Assembly: GCF_000399665.1 (NCBI RefSeq)
Contig: NZ_KB976986.1
Location: 2,625,261 to 2,689,260 of the forward strand
Source: Acinetobacter calcoaceticus ANC 3811
Lineage (GTDB): Bacteria > Pseudomonadota > Gammaproteobacteria > Pseudomonadales > Moraxellaceae
Length of the DNA: 64,000 bases
Reading direction: 5' to 3'
Shown: one piece after another, positions 46,030-56,751 of the stretch
Layout of the letters: every line of letters starts with the position of its first letter
Position numbering within the stretch: position 1 is the first letter of the stretch
The notes under the pieces: generated by a model
Told to the model about the DNA's origin: nothing
The model's input: the letters and a program-made list of their open reading frames with translations, nothing else
Database searches by the model: none
Made by a program: the position numbers and the translations under genes

Positions 46030-47073
46030 TTAATTTAAATTATTTAAATAAACCGTTCGCTCTATAGTCTTTTGGATAAAGCACTGTGTATATTGCATCT
46101 CTTGGTTTTGCTTACTCATTTCAGCAGTCCAGTAATTCGATTGTTTCTGATAAGTTTCTAAATCTTTTTCAGGAATTTCATCAACACTTTTTTGTGCTAG
46201 TACCTTACACTCAACATCACGTTTTTTAAACCAGTCCGATTGATCTTGTTTAAATTGAGTTTTTTTCTCGGCACTCAATTTATCCCAAGTCTGATTTAAG
46301 CGTTCCACTTGCTTAGCTTTGTCGCTATCCAATTCTTTTTTACGAACATCCATGGCTTCCTGAGCTAAAGAAGTCTGCTCTTCATTATTTTCCTCAGACA
46401 TTTGTCGATTTTCTTCAATAGTTTCTTCAAGCGACTGATTTTCTTTAACATAAGCTGCATATTGCACAGCTTTGGTTGCAACAAAAACCACACCCTCAAT
46501 CACAGTATTTTGACTTGGCAAGTCAAACACCAAACCCTCTTTATCTGTTTTTGTGATGTTATAGAAAAATTCACCTTTCAATTGGTCATTTTCAAGGGTT
46601 AAAGGTGAATCACTATCAGAAAAATGGTCATTGAGCGTACCCGATTCGTCATCAGAGTGACGCTGTTCTTCAATATATGCTTTTTCCGCACGCTTTTGTA
46701 AACCTTTAGGAAATGAAATGACCAATTGGCTTTCACAACTTAATTGCGTATTTTTTTGACTATCGTCTTCTAAAGGTAAAGTGCGAATACTTTTAATTTC
46801 AAACTTCAAACCTTGATTAATTTTATTAAGGATATCCTCATCAACCTGATATTGACTTTGTCTTAAACTGCGTTCGATTTGTTTCAAATACTCTTTTTTC
46901 AATGAGGTTTGAATCTGATTCAAATTCTCAGGATGCGTACAGCTCCAATCCGAAATTGCCTCAACTTTATCTGTTTTTGATTTTGGTTCTGGCTTAGATT
47001 TTCCACATCCAGTCAATATTACTGCTGCACTGAATGTAGCTATTACTAAAGCTTGTTTCATCACCGTATTCAT
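46030..47073 (-). CDS. Lipoprotein with LprI-like C-terminal domain
   Basis: 347 residues with a lipoprotein signal (lipobox LTGC, Cys about 22). Residues 40-210 are an Acinetobacter-type domain of unknown fold with a Cys at SCTHPENL and another at LSCES. Residues 215-280 form a Glu/Lys-rich coiled coil. The end (WFKKRDVECKVLAQKS ... YTQCFIQKTIERTVYL) matches the W-x3-R-x2-C pattern of LprI lysozyme-inhibitor-like proteins. Likely periplasmic. GGAA lies upstream of the ATG. Confidence 0.72.
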   Translation of the reverse strand: MNTVMKQALVIATFSAAVILTGCGKSKPEPKSKTDKVEAISDWSCTHPENLNQIQTSLKKEYLKQIERSLRQSQYQVDEDILNKINQGLKFEIKSIRTLPLEDDSQKNTQLSCESQLVISFPKGLQKRAEKAYIEEQRHSDDESGTLNDHFSDSDSPLTLENDQLKGEFFYNITKTDKEGLVFDLPSQNTVIEGVVFVATKAVQYAAYVKENQSLEETIEENRQMSEENNEEQTSLAQEAMDVRKKELDSDKAKQVERLNQTWDKLSAEKKTQFKQDQSDWFKKRDVECKVLAQKSVDEIPEKDLETYQKQSNYWTAEMSKQNQEMQYTQCFIQKTIERTVYLNNLN

Positions 47074-47254
47074 TTATATTCCACACAATTTTTTAAATTT
47101 ATCAAGCACAAGAAAGGTATATATTTACCAGTCGCATTATCATCCCAATAATTAATATAAAATTCACCTAAAATTTTAAATAAAAAAACTATCCGCTCTA
47201 ATAATCATCTTTTTTAAGTGCGGAAAACTAAATACAAATTATTTAAGTAATCAA

Positions 47255-47280
47255 AATAAAAAACGCCCTTTCGGGCGCTT
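47255..47280 (-). terminator. Terminator of lpxO
   Basis: CGCCC/GGGCG hairpin with loop TTT C (47264-47277), and a T-run on the minus strand; almost the same sequence as the terminator at 45884. Confidence 0.85.
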
Positions 47281-47283
47281 TAA

Positions 47284-48198
47284 TTAAAATATATATGGAC
47301 GAACAAAAATCAGGAAGAAAATTCCCAACATCACAAACCATTTTAAGAAGTAATATAACTTACGGTTTTTAGCTTTTAATGCTTTGGCTTTAATACGAAT
47401 TTGGTAAACATAACCAAAAACTTTATTTAAACTACCTGTTTGGTCACCTGTTTCATTCGGAGAACTTGCCGCTGTCATGACTTTACGACCAAACCAATGA
47501 TTGAAATGTTCCATCCATTTCACTTTCATTGGACGTTCAACGTCTGCAAAGAAAATAATACGGTTTTGATCAGTCTTATTTTCCGCATAGTGAATATAGG
47601 TTTCATCAAACACGACACTTTGACCATCTCGCCAAGAGTATCTTTCACCATCAACATCAATAAAACAACGGTCATCATTTGGTGTAATTAAACCTAAGTG
47701 ATAACGCAGCGAACCTGCATATGGATCACGATGTCTTACCAAACGGCTGTCGGGTGCAAGTTCGGTAAACATTGCGGCTTTAATTGTTGGCAATGTTTTA
47801 AGCAGTGCTGTGGTTTTCGGGCAAAGCTCCGCAGCAGACGGATGACTCGATTCGTACCATTTTAAGTAAAAACGCTTCCAACCTGTTTTAAAGAACGAGT
47901 TAAAACCTAAGTCGTTATAAGTACTCGATGCTTTGATCCCACCTTGATCATATAAAGCTTTCGCTTCATCACGAATCATTTCCCAACTTTCATCCAACAC
48001 TTTTAAATCTTTAAAATGCTGAGTGTCGATATAAGGCTGATTTGGCACCTTTGAAAAGATGTACATTAAAAAGTTAATCGGCGCGAGCAAGGTTGAATGG
48101 TCAAAAAATTGGCGATAAAATGAGTGACGCACTTTACCGCGATGTTGGATATACAAGGCTGAAATGATAAAAATCACCAATATGATCCACTTAATCAT
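47284..48198 (-). CDS. lpxO: Fe(II)/2-oxoglutarate-dependent lipid A hydroxylase LpxO
   Basis: 304 residues with membrane segments at both ends (about 2-18 and 283-302) and an aspartyl/asparaginyl beta-hydroxylase domain between them. Iron and cosubstrate residues are seen in VRHRDPYAGSLRYHLGL and DETYIHYAENKTDQNRIIFFADVERP. LpxO 2-hydroxylates a secondary laurate or myristate on lipid A, a modification known in Acinetobacter and linked to resistance to host peptides. Confidence 0.92.
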   Translation of the reverse strand: MIKWIILVIFIISALYIQHRGKVRHSFYRQFFDHSTLLAPINFLMYIFSKVPNQPYIDTQHFKDLKVLDESWEMIRDEAKALYDQGGIKASSTYNDLGFNSFFKTGWKRFYLKWYESSHPSAAELCPKTTALLKTLPTIKAAMFTELAPDSRLVRHRDPYAGSLRYHLGLITPNDDRCFIDVDGERYSWRDGQSVVFDETYIHYAENKTDQNRIIFFADVERPMKVKWMEHFNHWFGRKVMTAASSPNETGDQTGSLNKVFGYVYQIRIKAKALKAKNRKLYYFLKWFVMLGIFFLIFVRPYIF

Positions 48199-48321
48199 AT
48201 AGTTACTCGCTTTTAAACATCTTCAAGAATATTTCGAAGAAATTTGAAATTGGCAGGAATAATAACAAACTCTCAAAGAAAATTCAGACCTAGATCACCA
48301 CGTATTATTTTTTAATAAATA

Positions 48322-48353
48322 GAAATCTCAAAAATATTCATTCTTGAGATTTC
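48322..48353 (-). terminator. Terminator of the lipoprotein gene at 48372
   Basis: Ten-bp perfect stem GAAATCTCAA (48322-48331) with TTGAGATTTC (48344-48353), 12-base loop, then an AT-rich stretch on the minus strand. Confidence 0.75.
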
Positions 48354-48371
48354 CTAAACTTAGCTTTTTAA

Positions 48372-49376
48372 TTAGTTTTGATATGCTTGCCAATTTAATG
48401 CATTCAGAGAAGCAAGTGCCCTTGCAGCAGTTTCATTATAGACATAACAACCCGATTTCAATTGTGCAATTCTTAACTGAGCAAAACGAATGCGTTGAGG
48501 ATCATTGACATTTTTTAAGTATGTTTCCCAATGCTTAACTTCTTGATCAGCCGTCCAACCAATATTACCTGTATAAGTTGCTGTATATGGCTTACCTTGA
48601 TATTGCACCGCCACACTTTCATCCGCAGCAAAACCTAAACTCGTATCATAAATTGTAGTCCATTGAACCGTTTGCCATGTTCCCTTAACTGCTTTATATG
48701 AAAATCCGAATGGATTAGTTTGATTTAAACGATTAAGATACGGACCATTTTCCGCATCGAATTCCTCAAAACTTTGGTTAATTTCATAATCTTGACCGAC
48801 ATTAAATGCAAATGACTCTTGATTAGATTTTTTTGAAATTAAACGATAGCAACTACTTCCTTCAGGAAATTTATTCTGTCCATAAGTATTAAGAAATATA
48901 CGTCCATAGGTCGTAGTCTCATTATTTACTGGAAACCCTGCTGCACGATAACCAGGTAAAACAGCATCAAACATGTTTTGACCAGATAAATTAACTCTTT
49001 GAAATTTCCAATCCTCTTTAACATCACCAATGAGATCTAGTGTCCAATCTGTTAGCGAATTAAAATTCATGACATTGATTGCTTTATCAGTAGGGAAATA
49101 GAGTTTTTTCTCTGTTAACAAATACTCACCTAAAGCTTGATTAGAAGAGCCATCCGTTGATTTTTTATTAAAAATTTCAAAATAAGAAATATTTAATTCA
49201 TCTGTTTCATTCGCATTGTAATCCATAAAATAATAACGGGTACCATTCGCAATAGAATCTTGTGAAGTACCACTTTGATTATTATTCGCTGAATTATTAT
49301 CACTAGAACCACCACCTCCACATGCACTCAACATAAAAGGAAGGATAGCCAGAATCATAAATTTATTTTTTAACAT
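48372..49376 (-). CDS. Uncharacterised lipoprotein
   Basis: A 334-residue protein with a clear lipoprotein signal (lipobox LSAC, then GGGGSSDNNS linker, Asn/Ser/Gln-rich to about 45). The mature part is beta-rich with aromatic residues; two cysteines (SSCYRLI and LKSGCYVYN) could form a disulfide. No domain recognised. ATG 49376 was chosen because it places the signal peptide at the N-terminus. Divergent from fadB. Confidence 0.7.
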   Translation of the reverse strand: MLKNKFMILAILPFMLSACGGGGSSDNNSANNNQSGTSQDSIANGTRYYFMDYNANETDELNISYFEIFNKKSTDGSSNQALGEYLLTEKKLYFPTDKAINVMNFNSLTDWTLDLIGDVKEDWKFQRVNLSGQNMFDAVLPGYRAAGFPVNNETTTYGRIFLNTYGQNKFPEGSSCYRLISKKSNQESFAFNVGQDYEINQSFEEFDAENGPYLNRLNQTNPFGFSYKAVKGTWQTVQWTTIYDTSLGFAADESVAVQYQGKPYTATYTGNIGWTADQEVKHWETYLKNVNDPQRIRFAQLRIAQLKSGCYVYNETAARALASLNALNWQAYQN

Positions 49377-49766
49377 AATACATACTTTATTGAACATTTT
49401 TATAACACAAAGTTTATCCAAAGATAAAAAAATAGACAATACTTTCTGTCTAATAATTCACAAAGAACCTTATTTTTTATTACCAGTTCAAAAATTAAAG
49501 TAATCAGCTATCTGCTAGTTTTTCTCACTTCATATTAGATTCCAGCTAGAAATCAGTTTTTAAATAAAAATGTATTTTTCATATATATAGTTCAAGAAAG
49601 TTGTTTAAAAAAAATTGATGACCCTTGCGTCACGGCTTGATACAACTTGTCAGGTTTTTTTTAGATATAGTTATCGTAAGATTAGCGAAGCATAAATGTG
49701 TACCAAAGCTGTGCACACGCTTCATAACATCAACTTAGAAGTCCTCCAAAACCAAGGAGATCAGGC
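49377..49766. promoter_or_regulatory. Intergenic region upstream of fadBA
   Basis: About 390 bases without a gene. A stem-loop lies at 49687-49723: GAAGC/GCTTC outside, TGTGTAC/GTGCACA (one G-T pair) inside, loop CAAAGCT. It ends 44 bases before the fadB ATG and may be a 5' UTR structure or an operator. Promoter hexamers are ambiguous (TTGTCA at 49647 and TATAGT at 49666 are too close). A good AAGGAGAT ribosome site precedes fadB. Confidence 0.4.
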
Positions 49767-51920
49767 ATGATCCACGCTGGCAATGCCATTACCGTCCAAA
49801 TGCTTTCGGACGGAATTGCAGAATTCCGCTTTGACTTACAAGGTGAGTCGGTCAATAAATTTAACCGTGCAACAATTGAAGATTTCCAAGCTGCTATTGC
49901 TGCGGTAAAAGCAAATAATGATATTAAAGGCTTAGTTGTTACCTCTGGCAAATCAACATTTATTGTTGGAGCAGACATTACCGAGTTTGGTGAAAACTTC
50001 GCTCAAGGCGAAAAAGCGATTGTTGACTGGCTTATGCCTGTTCACGAAATCTTCAATAGCTTTGAAGATTTAGAAATTCCAAAAGTTGTTGCTATTAACG
50101 GTATGGCGTTAGGTGGCGGCTTTGAAATGTGTTTAGTGTGTGACTATCGTGTGATGTCAGAAGCTGCACAAGTGGGCTTACCGGAAATTAAACTTGGTAT
50201 CTACCCAGGTTTTGGCGGTAGCGTACGTTTAAGCCGTGTTATTGGTATCGACAACGCGGTTGAATGGATGGCAATGGCTGCTCCTAAAAAACCAGCTGCT
50301 GCACTAAAAGATGGTGCTGTAGATGCGGTTGTAGCTGCTGATAAATTACTTGAAGCTGCAACTGATTTAGTGAAGCAAGCAATTTCTGGTCGTTTGAACT
50401 GGAAAGCAAAACGTCAAGAAAAACTTGATGCTGTAAAATTGAACCCACTTGAACAAATGATGGCGTTCAACACAGCAAAAGGTGCTGTACTTGCTAAAGC
50501 AAATCCTGCTCAATACCCTGCTCCAAAATTATTAATTGATTCATTACAAGCGGGTGCAAGCCTTACGCGTGACGAAGCATTAAAAGCGGAAGCTGAAGGT
50601 TTTGCAAAAGCTGCGATTACTCCACAAGCTGGTGCATTGATTGGTTTATTCCTTAATGACCAAGTTGTTAAGAAAACTGCTAAGAAACATGAAAAAGGTG
50701 CTCATCCTGTAAACCAAGCAGCTGTACTTGGCGCTGGTATCATGGGTGGTGGTATTGCTTACCAAGCGGCAAGCAAAGGCACTCCAATCATCATGAAAGA
50801 TATTGGTAACCCACAACTTGCATTAGGTATGTCAGAAGCGAACAGCTTGTTAACTAAACAAGTTGAACGTAAGAAAATGAAACCTGCGCAAATGGGTGAA
50901 ACCCTTGCACGTATCCGCCCTACTTTAAGCTACGATGAGTTTAAAGAAGTTGATATCGTGATCGAAGCGGTTACAGAAAATCCAAAAGTTAAAGAAATCG
51001 TTCTTGCAGACACTGAAAAGCATGTTCGTGAAAACACGATTATTGCGTCTAACACGTCTACAATTTCAATTACGCGTTTAGCGAAAGCTTTACAACGTCC
51101 TGAAAACTTTGTAGGTATGCACTTCTTCAACCCAGTTCACATGATGCCACTTGTAGAAGTCATTCGTGGTGAAAAGACTTCTGAAGAAGCGATTGCAACG
51201 ACTGTAGTTCTTGCTCAAAAAATGGGTAAAACACCAATTGTTGTAAATGACTGCCCAGGGTTCTTGGTAAACCGCGTATTGTTCCCTTACTTTGGTGCGT
51301 TTGACCTTCTTGTAAAAGACGGCGCAGACTTCCAGCAAGTTGACAATGTAATGTCTAAGTTTGGCTGGCCAATGGGTCCTGCTTACCTCATCGACGTTGT
51401 TGGTATCGACACGGGTGTACATGGTGCAGAAGTCATGGCTGAAGGTTTCCCAGACCGCATGAAGCCAGACTACAAAGGTTCAATCCAAGCAATGTACGAA
51501 GCTAAACGTCTTGGTCAAAAGAATGACGTTGGTTTCTACAAATACGAACTCGATAAGAAAGGCAAGAAAGCAAAAACTGTTGATCCAACAGCATATGAAA
51601 TCATTGCTCCTTTCGTAACGGGTGAAAAACGCGAGTTTGATAACCAAGAAATCATTGACCGCATGATGCTTGCTTTCTGTAACGAAACAGTTCGTTGCTT
51701 AGAAGACAACATCGTTGCAACTGCTGCTGAAGCAGACATGGCAATGATTATGGGTGTAGGTTTCCCTCCATTCCGTGGTGGTCCATGTCGTTATATCGAC
51801 CAGACAGGTGTTGCTGAATATGTTGCGCTTTGCGACAAATATGCACACTTAGGTAAGGCTTATGAAGCGCCACAAATGTTGCGTGACATGGCTGCTAACA
51901 ACAAAAAATTCTACGGTTAA
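49767..51920 (+). CDS. fadB: Fatty acid oxidation complex alpha subunit FadB
   Basis: 717 residues: enoyl-CoA hydratase/isomerase domain (1-190; [13 protein letters not shown], then [12 protein letters not shown]), and 3-hydroxyacyl-CoA dehydrogenase (310-end; NAD motif [42 protein letters not shown]). Catalyses hydration and dehydrogenation in beta-oxidation, and pairs with FadA in an alpha2beta2 complex. 12 bases before fadA. Confidence 0.97.
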   Translation: MIHAGNAITVQMLSDGIAEFRFDLQGESVNKFNRATIEDFQAAIAAVKANNDIKGLVVTSGKSTFIVGADITEFGENFAQGEKAIVDWLMPVHEIFNSFEDLEIPKVVAINGMALGGGFEMCLVCDYRVMSEAAQVGLPEIKLGIYPGFGGSVRLSRVIGIDNAVEWMAMAAPKKPAAALKDGAVDAVVAADKLLEAATDLVKQAISGRLNWKAKRQEKLDAVKLNPLEQMMAFNTAKGAVLAKANPAQYPAPKLLIDSLQAGASLTRDEALKAEAEGFAKAAITPQAGALIGLFLNDQVVKKTAKKHEKGAHPVNQAAVLGAGIMGGGIAYQAASKGTPIIMKDIGNPQLALGMSEANSLLTKQVERKKMKPAQMGETLARIRPTLSYDEFKEVDIVIEAVTENPKVKEIVLADTEKHVRENTIIASNTSTISITRLAKALQRPENFVGMHFFNPVHMMPLVEVIRGEKTSEEAIATTVVLAQKMGKTPIVVNDCPGFLVNRVLFPYFGAFDLLVKDGADFQQVDNVMSKFGWPMGPAYLIDVVGIDTGVHGAEVMAEGFPDRMKPDYKGSIQAMYEAKRLGQKNDVGFYKYELDKKGKKAKTVDPTAYEIIAPFVTGEKREFDNQEIIDRMMLAFCNETVRCLEDNIVATAAEADMAMIMGVGFPPFRGGPCRYIDQTGVAEYVALCDKYAHLGKAYEAPQMLRDMAANNKKFYG

Positions 51921-51932
51921 GGAGCAACGTGA

Positions 51933-53105
<1,173 letters not shown>

Positions 53106-53122
53106 TTCTTAAATACTTCGTA

Positions 53123-53156
53123 AAAAAAAATCCCCGCTTATGCGGGGATTTTTTTT
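53123..53156. terminator. Terminator of fadBA (bidirectional)
   Basis: TCCCCGC (53131-53137) with GCGGGGA (53142-53148), loop TTAT, extended by A/T pairing on both sides. The stop codon of the convergent gene lies in its T-run. Confidence 0.93.
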
Positions 53157-53646
53157 AATGACCTTGAAGGCCATCTTGAATTTTCTGTTGTAAATTTATG
53201 ATGTCAGTAATATTCACTTTCATCGTACCTTCACGATAAGCATCAACATTACTTCGGTTAATTTTTAGAGGCTCTAACATCTTAAAAATACCATTGGTTG
53301 GATCAGAAGACTGTATTCCACCCGCTACCGCTAAAATATATTGTTGTAAGAATGGAGAAAGTTGAGACAAATCAGGTTGTGCCATAACTGGCTGATAATC
53401 TACGGTCGCCATGCCTTCAGGGACTAAAGCATTCTGCATATCGTTATGAATTTTATACTCACGGTGCTGCAAAGCCTGACGCACTTTTTTATCTTCTTGG
53501 AAAGGTACAAATCCCACCTCTTCACGTAGCTCAGATTCAGCCATAACGCGAATTGTTGGTAAAGTAGCCACTTCTTCTGCTTGAACAGTCGGTAAACCCA
53601 TAAAAGCAAGTGCAGCAATGAAGGCTGATTGTTTTAGAAAGTTCAT
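53155..53646 (-). CDS. Small exported protein of unknown function
   Basis: 163 residues from ATG 53646 (GGAG 7 bases upstream). The first 25 residues are a Sec signal peptide ending PTVQA-EE. The mature part has no recognised domain; it contains MATVDYQPVMAQPDLSQLSP and a helical LQQYILAVAGGIQ segment, and no cysteines. Probably periplasmic. It is convergent with fadA and reaches into its terminator. Confidence 0.68.
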   Translation of the reverse strand: MNFLKQSAFIAALAFMGLPTVQAEEVATLPTIRVMAESELREEVGFVPFQEDKKVRQALQHREYKIHNDMQNALVPEGMATVDYQPVMAQPDLSQLSPFLQQYILAVAGGIQSSDPTNGIFKMLEPLKINRSNVDAYREGTMKVNITDIINLQQKIQDGLQGH

Positions 53647-53924
53647 AACTTGCTCCAAAATCAGTCACCCTATTTCAACTAAAAGATGATGATTAAATTA
53701 AAAGTATCTATAAATAGGCTACAACAAAGTCGAATTTGATTCAGTAATGCTCAGATAAACGGTAAATATAATTAAATTTTTTAATGTAATAGTAAGGGAC
53801 TTTATAAAAATATTTTAGAAATTAGTCTGAATGTGGCTAAGTCAGATCATATTGTTAGATTTAAATACTACGATTTTTTGTTTATAGTCAGCTTTTTATA
53901 AATCCCTTGAATTCAACAGAAATA

Positions 53925-54641
53925 ATGAACTTTAAAATATTAAATCAGAACATTCTCATGAGCTGCCTACTTGTCAGTTTCTTTCTCACTGGTTGTGCAA
54001 GTAATCGAATTATTGGTGAAAACACGCGAGAGCTATTTACAAAATATGACTCAGGCCATGAATGGATGACTTTAGTTGAAGATGATGTAATCGCATTTGG
54101 TAAACCATCAATATCTCTTCCTAATGAACCAGAGGACAGTGTTGTCATCGCAGGGAAAAAATATAGTTATGTCATTAATAAAGGCGGTAGCGATTTCATT
54201 CAATTAATTAGCCAGCTAAATCCACAATATATTCAAATAAGTAATGAGTTAGATTTTAATGCCCCAGCTTCGAATAGTAACCATTTTTACGGACATATTA
54301 GATTTTCTTACACCCCACTTAATGGAAAATTGAACGAGAAAGAATCAGCTTTATTTAAAAAATATGGTGTAGTGCCATGTGGCTGTGCAAAGAAATTAGA
54401 ACCGCATAAATTTGATTTAAATCTTGAAGGAACTGTTTATCCTCCTGTAAACAATCTTAAAACAATAACCCCTTTATCTAAGCCATATCACGTTAAAATC
54501 CAATATCTTCATGATAAAAGCGGAAAAGTGCCCTTATCAACTAAAGAGAAGCTAGCAAATTTACCCCTGCTTCCATTTACCTTAACTTTCGATATTATCG
54601 CTTTACCTGCGAAAGTCATGGGCATCATTTACCAGCCTTAA
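53925..54641 (+). CDS. Lipoprotein, YceK/YidQ-like C-terminal pattern
   Basis: 238 residues from ATG 53925 (a TTG frame adds six). The signal peptide ends at lipobox LTGC. Two further cysteines (PCGCAKK) are close together in mid-protein. The end (LPLLPFTLTFDIIALPAKVMGIIY) resembles the P-T-D-x3-LP motif of YceK/YidQ lipoproteins, on which the tentative link rests. Function unknown. Confidence 0.65.
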   Translation: MNFKILNQNILMSCLLVSFFLTGCASNRIIGENTRELFTKYDSGHEWMTLVEDDVIAFGKPSISLPNEPEDSVVIAGKKYSYVINKGGSDFIQLISQLNPQYIQISNELDFNAPASNSNHFYGHIRFSYTPLNGKLNEKESALFKKYGVVPCGCAKKLEPHKFDLNLEGTVYPPVNNLKTITPLSKPYHVKIQYLHDKSGKVPLSTKEKLANLPLLPFTLTFDIIALPAKVMGIIYQP

Positions 54642-54682
54642 TAGGCTACGCATAAAAATTACAAATTTTCAGACAGAATTTA

Positions 54683-54712
54683 AAATTCCCCGCTCAATAC
54701 GGGGATTTTTAT
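54683..54712. terminator. Terminator between the lipoprotein and hydrolase genes
   Basis: TCCCCG (54687-54692) pairs with CGGGGA (54700-54705), loop of 7, followed by TTTTTATT; located between convergent genes. Confidence 0.8.
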
Positions 54713-55356
54713 TAATCATTTAACATCTCTTTTAAAGAGCCGACTAACTGCGGAAATTCCGTATAACCTTCCCTTCCTAAAAAATGCCCGCCATTAGGTA
54801 CTGTAATGTACGGCGCATCAATTTCTTTCGCCAATTGAATCGTCAGTTTTGGTGGAACCAAATCATCATTATCAGATAAATACACCAGCTTTTTCTTTAT
54901 GCTCTTAAAATAATTCGTATCGATTTTACTCTTCGTTATATAACTATTAAGAACGGAAGAATCTGAAATGAAACCAGAGAATCCGGATACTAAAATCATT
55001 CCTCCCATGTTTTGATAATCATGTCGTTGCAAAAAGTGCAGCAAAGTAATAACGCCTAAACTGTGTGCAATAAAATAGGTCTTTTCATCCACAGTAGGGA
55101 TCTGTTGATCTAAAACTTTCTGCCATGCTTCCACATCCGGATGTTCAGAATCTGGAAATGGGATTAAAGTAACGGTTGTATGTTCATCTTCTATTTGATG
55201 TTTTAGATCTAAAAACCAGTGATCGTCGATAGAAGCAGAGTAACCATGAAGTACAAATATTTGACGCATGTTGTTCTCCCGAAGTTCAATTATTTTGGCA
55301 TTTGCAACAAATGACATGAAGCCGAATAACACCAATAAAATGAGTTTTCTAATCAT
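54712..55356 (-). CDS. Exported alpha/beta hydrolase, RBBP9/YdeN family
   Basis: 214 residues with a signal peptide (about 1-20, ending ANA). The hydrolase core shows IFVLHGYSASIDDHWF near the oxyanion hole, nucleophile Ser in FIAHSLGV, Asp in LSDNDDLVPP and His in NGGHFLGREGY, so the triad is complete; the last block is the RBBP9/YdeN signature. Most relatives are cytoplasmic, so the signal peptide is notable. Divergent from a MerR gene. Confidence 0.82.
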   Translation of the reverse strand: MIRKLILLVLFGFMSFVANAKIIELRENNMRQIFVLHGYSASIDDHWFLDLKHQIEDEHTTVTLIPFPDSEHPDVEAWQKVLDQQIPTVDEKTYFIAHSLGVITLLHFLQRHDYQNMGGMILVSGFSGFISDSSVLNSYITKSKIDTNYFKSIKKKLVYLSDNDDLVPPKLTIQLAKEIDAPYITVPNGGHFLGREGYTEFPQLVGSLKEMLND

Positions 55357-55386
55357 GAAACAAGTACCATTTTGAAAGATATAAAC

Positions 55387-55418
55387 ATGCTAAACTATGA
55401 CACCACTGTTAAGGTCAA
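55387..55418 (-). promoter_or_regulatory. Long-spacer MerR-type promoter for the hydrolase gene
   Basis: On the minus strand TTGACC (55413-55418), a 20-base spacer with partial dyad TGAC...GTCA, and TAGCAT (55387-55392). Overlong spacers of 19-20 bases are the mark of promoters activated by MerR proteins; the merR gene starts 10 bases away on the other strand. Confidence 0.5.
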
Positions 55419-55427
55419 CCCTATTTT

Positions 55428-55793
55428 ATGAACCTTGCCAAAGTTGCCGAACTCACAAAAGTAAGCCCTCGTATGCTGCGTTATTATGAGAGTTTAGGGC
55501 TTATACAGCCTCATCGGGCGAGTAATAACTATCGAAGTTATACGCACAAAGATATTGAAAATATTAAAAAAATTAAAATATTAAATGATGCAGGAATGAA
55601 TCTAAAAGACATTCAGGCTTTGCTACCTTGTTTTGATTTAGATGAACGCGTATTTACGCTATGTTCAGTAGTTCAAGAAAAGCTGCAAACTGAGCTCATG
55701 CACGTGTCCCAGCAGTTAATCAAACTACAATCTTCTCAAAGTTTATTACAATCTTTTTTAAGTAAAGGAAAAGCCGAGAGCACCAATCCATAA
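55428..55793 (+). CDS. MerR-family transcriptional regulator
   Basis: 121 residues. The winged helix opens LAKVAELTKVSPRMLRYYESLGLIQPHR, then NNYRSYTHKDI, and a dimerisation coiled coil from about 75. Single Cys residues (PCFD, TLCSV) do not form a known metal site. No Shine-Dalgarno sequence is present, so the mRNA may be leaderless. It probably controls the divergent exported hydrolase. Confidence 0.88.
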   Translation: MNLAKVAELTKVSPRMLRYYESLGLIQPHRASNNYRSYTHKDIENIKKIKILNDAGMNLKDIQALLPCFDLDERVFTLCSVVQEKLQTELMHVSQQLIKLQSSQSLLQSFLSKGKAESTNP

Positions 55794-55814
55794 ATTTTGA
55801 TGCTCACGTTCAAT

Positions 55815-56573
55815 TTATTCTTTTAAATCTCCCTCTAATGCAGCTACGTTCCTTTTCTTAATTTTTTCAACTTTTGCATTCAGCTTTAAAACATCTTGGT
55901 AAAGCTGGTTAAATTTTTTGACCTGGGCATTTTCATGAAAAAGAATCATTTGGTCTTTCTTTTGCCATGGATAGTTTTTTAGAAGTTTAAACATTTCTTC
56001 TGCTTTATCTAAAATTTGCAGTTCAATCATAAAAATTGCGTGATCTTGATCCGCCTTTTGTTGAGACCCCAATTTCATTTCCAGCAATTGCCTCATCTCT
56101 GCATCCACAGATAATTCCTGAACTTTTGCTAAGAAAGTTTTATGAATTTTTTCATATTGAGTTTGATATTTATCTGAAGCCGTACGAACATCGGCTAACA
56201 TTTTTTCTGTTTCCACATACTTCTGTTTTTTATCAAGATCTAAACGATCAACATTTAAAAAAGTATCCCACTTGGCTGCTTTTAATTCTCTTAAATATTC
56301 ATTACGCGCATTTATATTTTGAATCCAATAACTTAAGAGAAATTCTGAAATTTGCTTATAGTGACCTGCCAAACGTTTATCGTGAATATCGAGTTGGATG
56401 GGTTTAGACCAGTCTTGTGCTTGGTCATAAAGCTGGTTCATTTTTTCAGTCATGACCACATCAAACATTTGGCTACTGTCTTTGGCCTGTTGCTGTTTGA
56501 TATGTTGATAGGTGAAAAAAATAATACTCGTGATAACAACCAGACTTGCAATTGCAATCAAAACTCGGCGCAT
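55815..56573 (-). CDS. Membrane-anchored hypothetical protein
   Basis: 252 residues from ATG 56573 (AGGAGGTG upstream; a GTG two codons earlier is less likely). One N-terminal membrane segment (about 4-22), then an almost fully helical, Lys/Glu/Gln-rich domain (LDKKQKYVETEKMLADVRTA, KAEEMFKLLKNYPW). It resembles periplasmic helical-bundle proteins, with no named family that I recognise. Convergent with the MerR gene. Confidence 0.7.
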   Translation of the reverse strand: MRRVLIAIASLVVITSIIFFTYQHIKQQQAKDSSQMFDVVMTEKMNQLYDQAQDWSKPIQLDIHDKRLAGHYKQISEFLLSYWIQNINARNEYLRELKAAKWDTFLNVDRLDLDKKQKYVETEKMLADVRTASDKYQTQYEKIHKTFLAKVQELSVDAEMRQLLEMKLGSQQKADQDHAIFMIELQILDKAEEMFKLLKNYPWQKKDQMILFHENAQVKKFNQLYQDVLKLNAKVEKIKKRNVAALEGDLKE

Positions 56574-56751
56574 ACACACCTCCTATTTCCCTTCTTATAG
56601 TTTTGCTCTTTATAGTTATGAAATAGAGCTTATATCTTCTTTATATGCCATTTATTTCACAATACGCAACACTCTATTCGCTATTCAAAGCTTTAAATCC
56701 TTGGACATCATCCCTATTATGATGGGTAATTAAAATTTATGAGATTCTCCC

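Noticed and set aside
45884..47278. Two nearly identical ACGCCC-TTTC-GGGCG elements as an interspersed repeat family
   Set aside because: Both sit directly downstream of leftward genes with T-runs and are explained as ordinary terminators.
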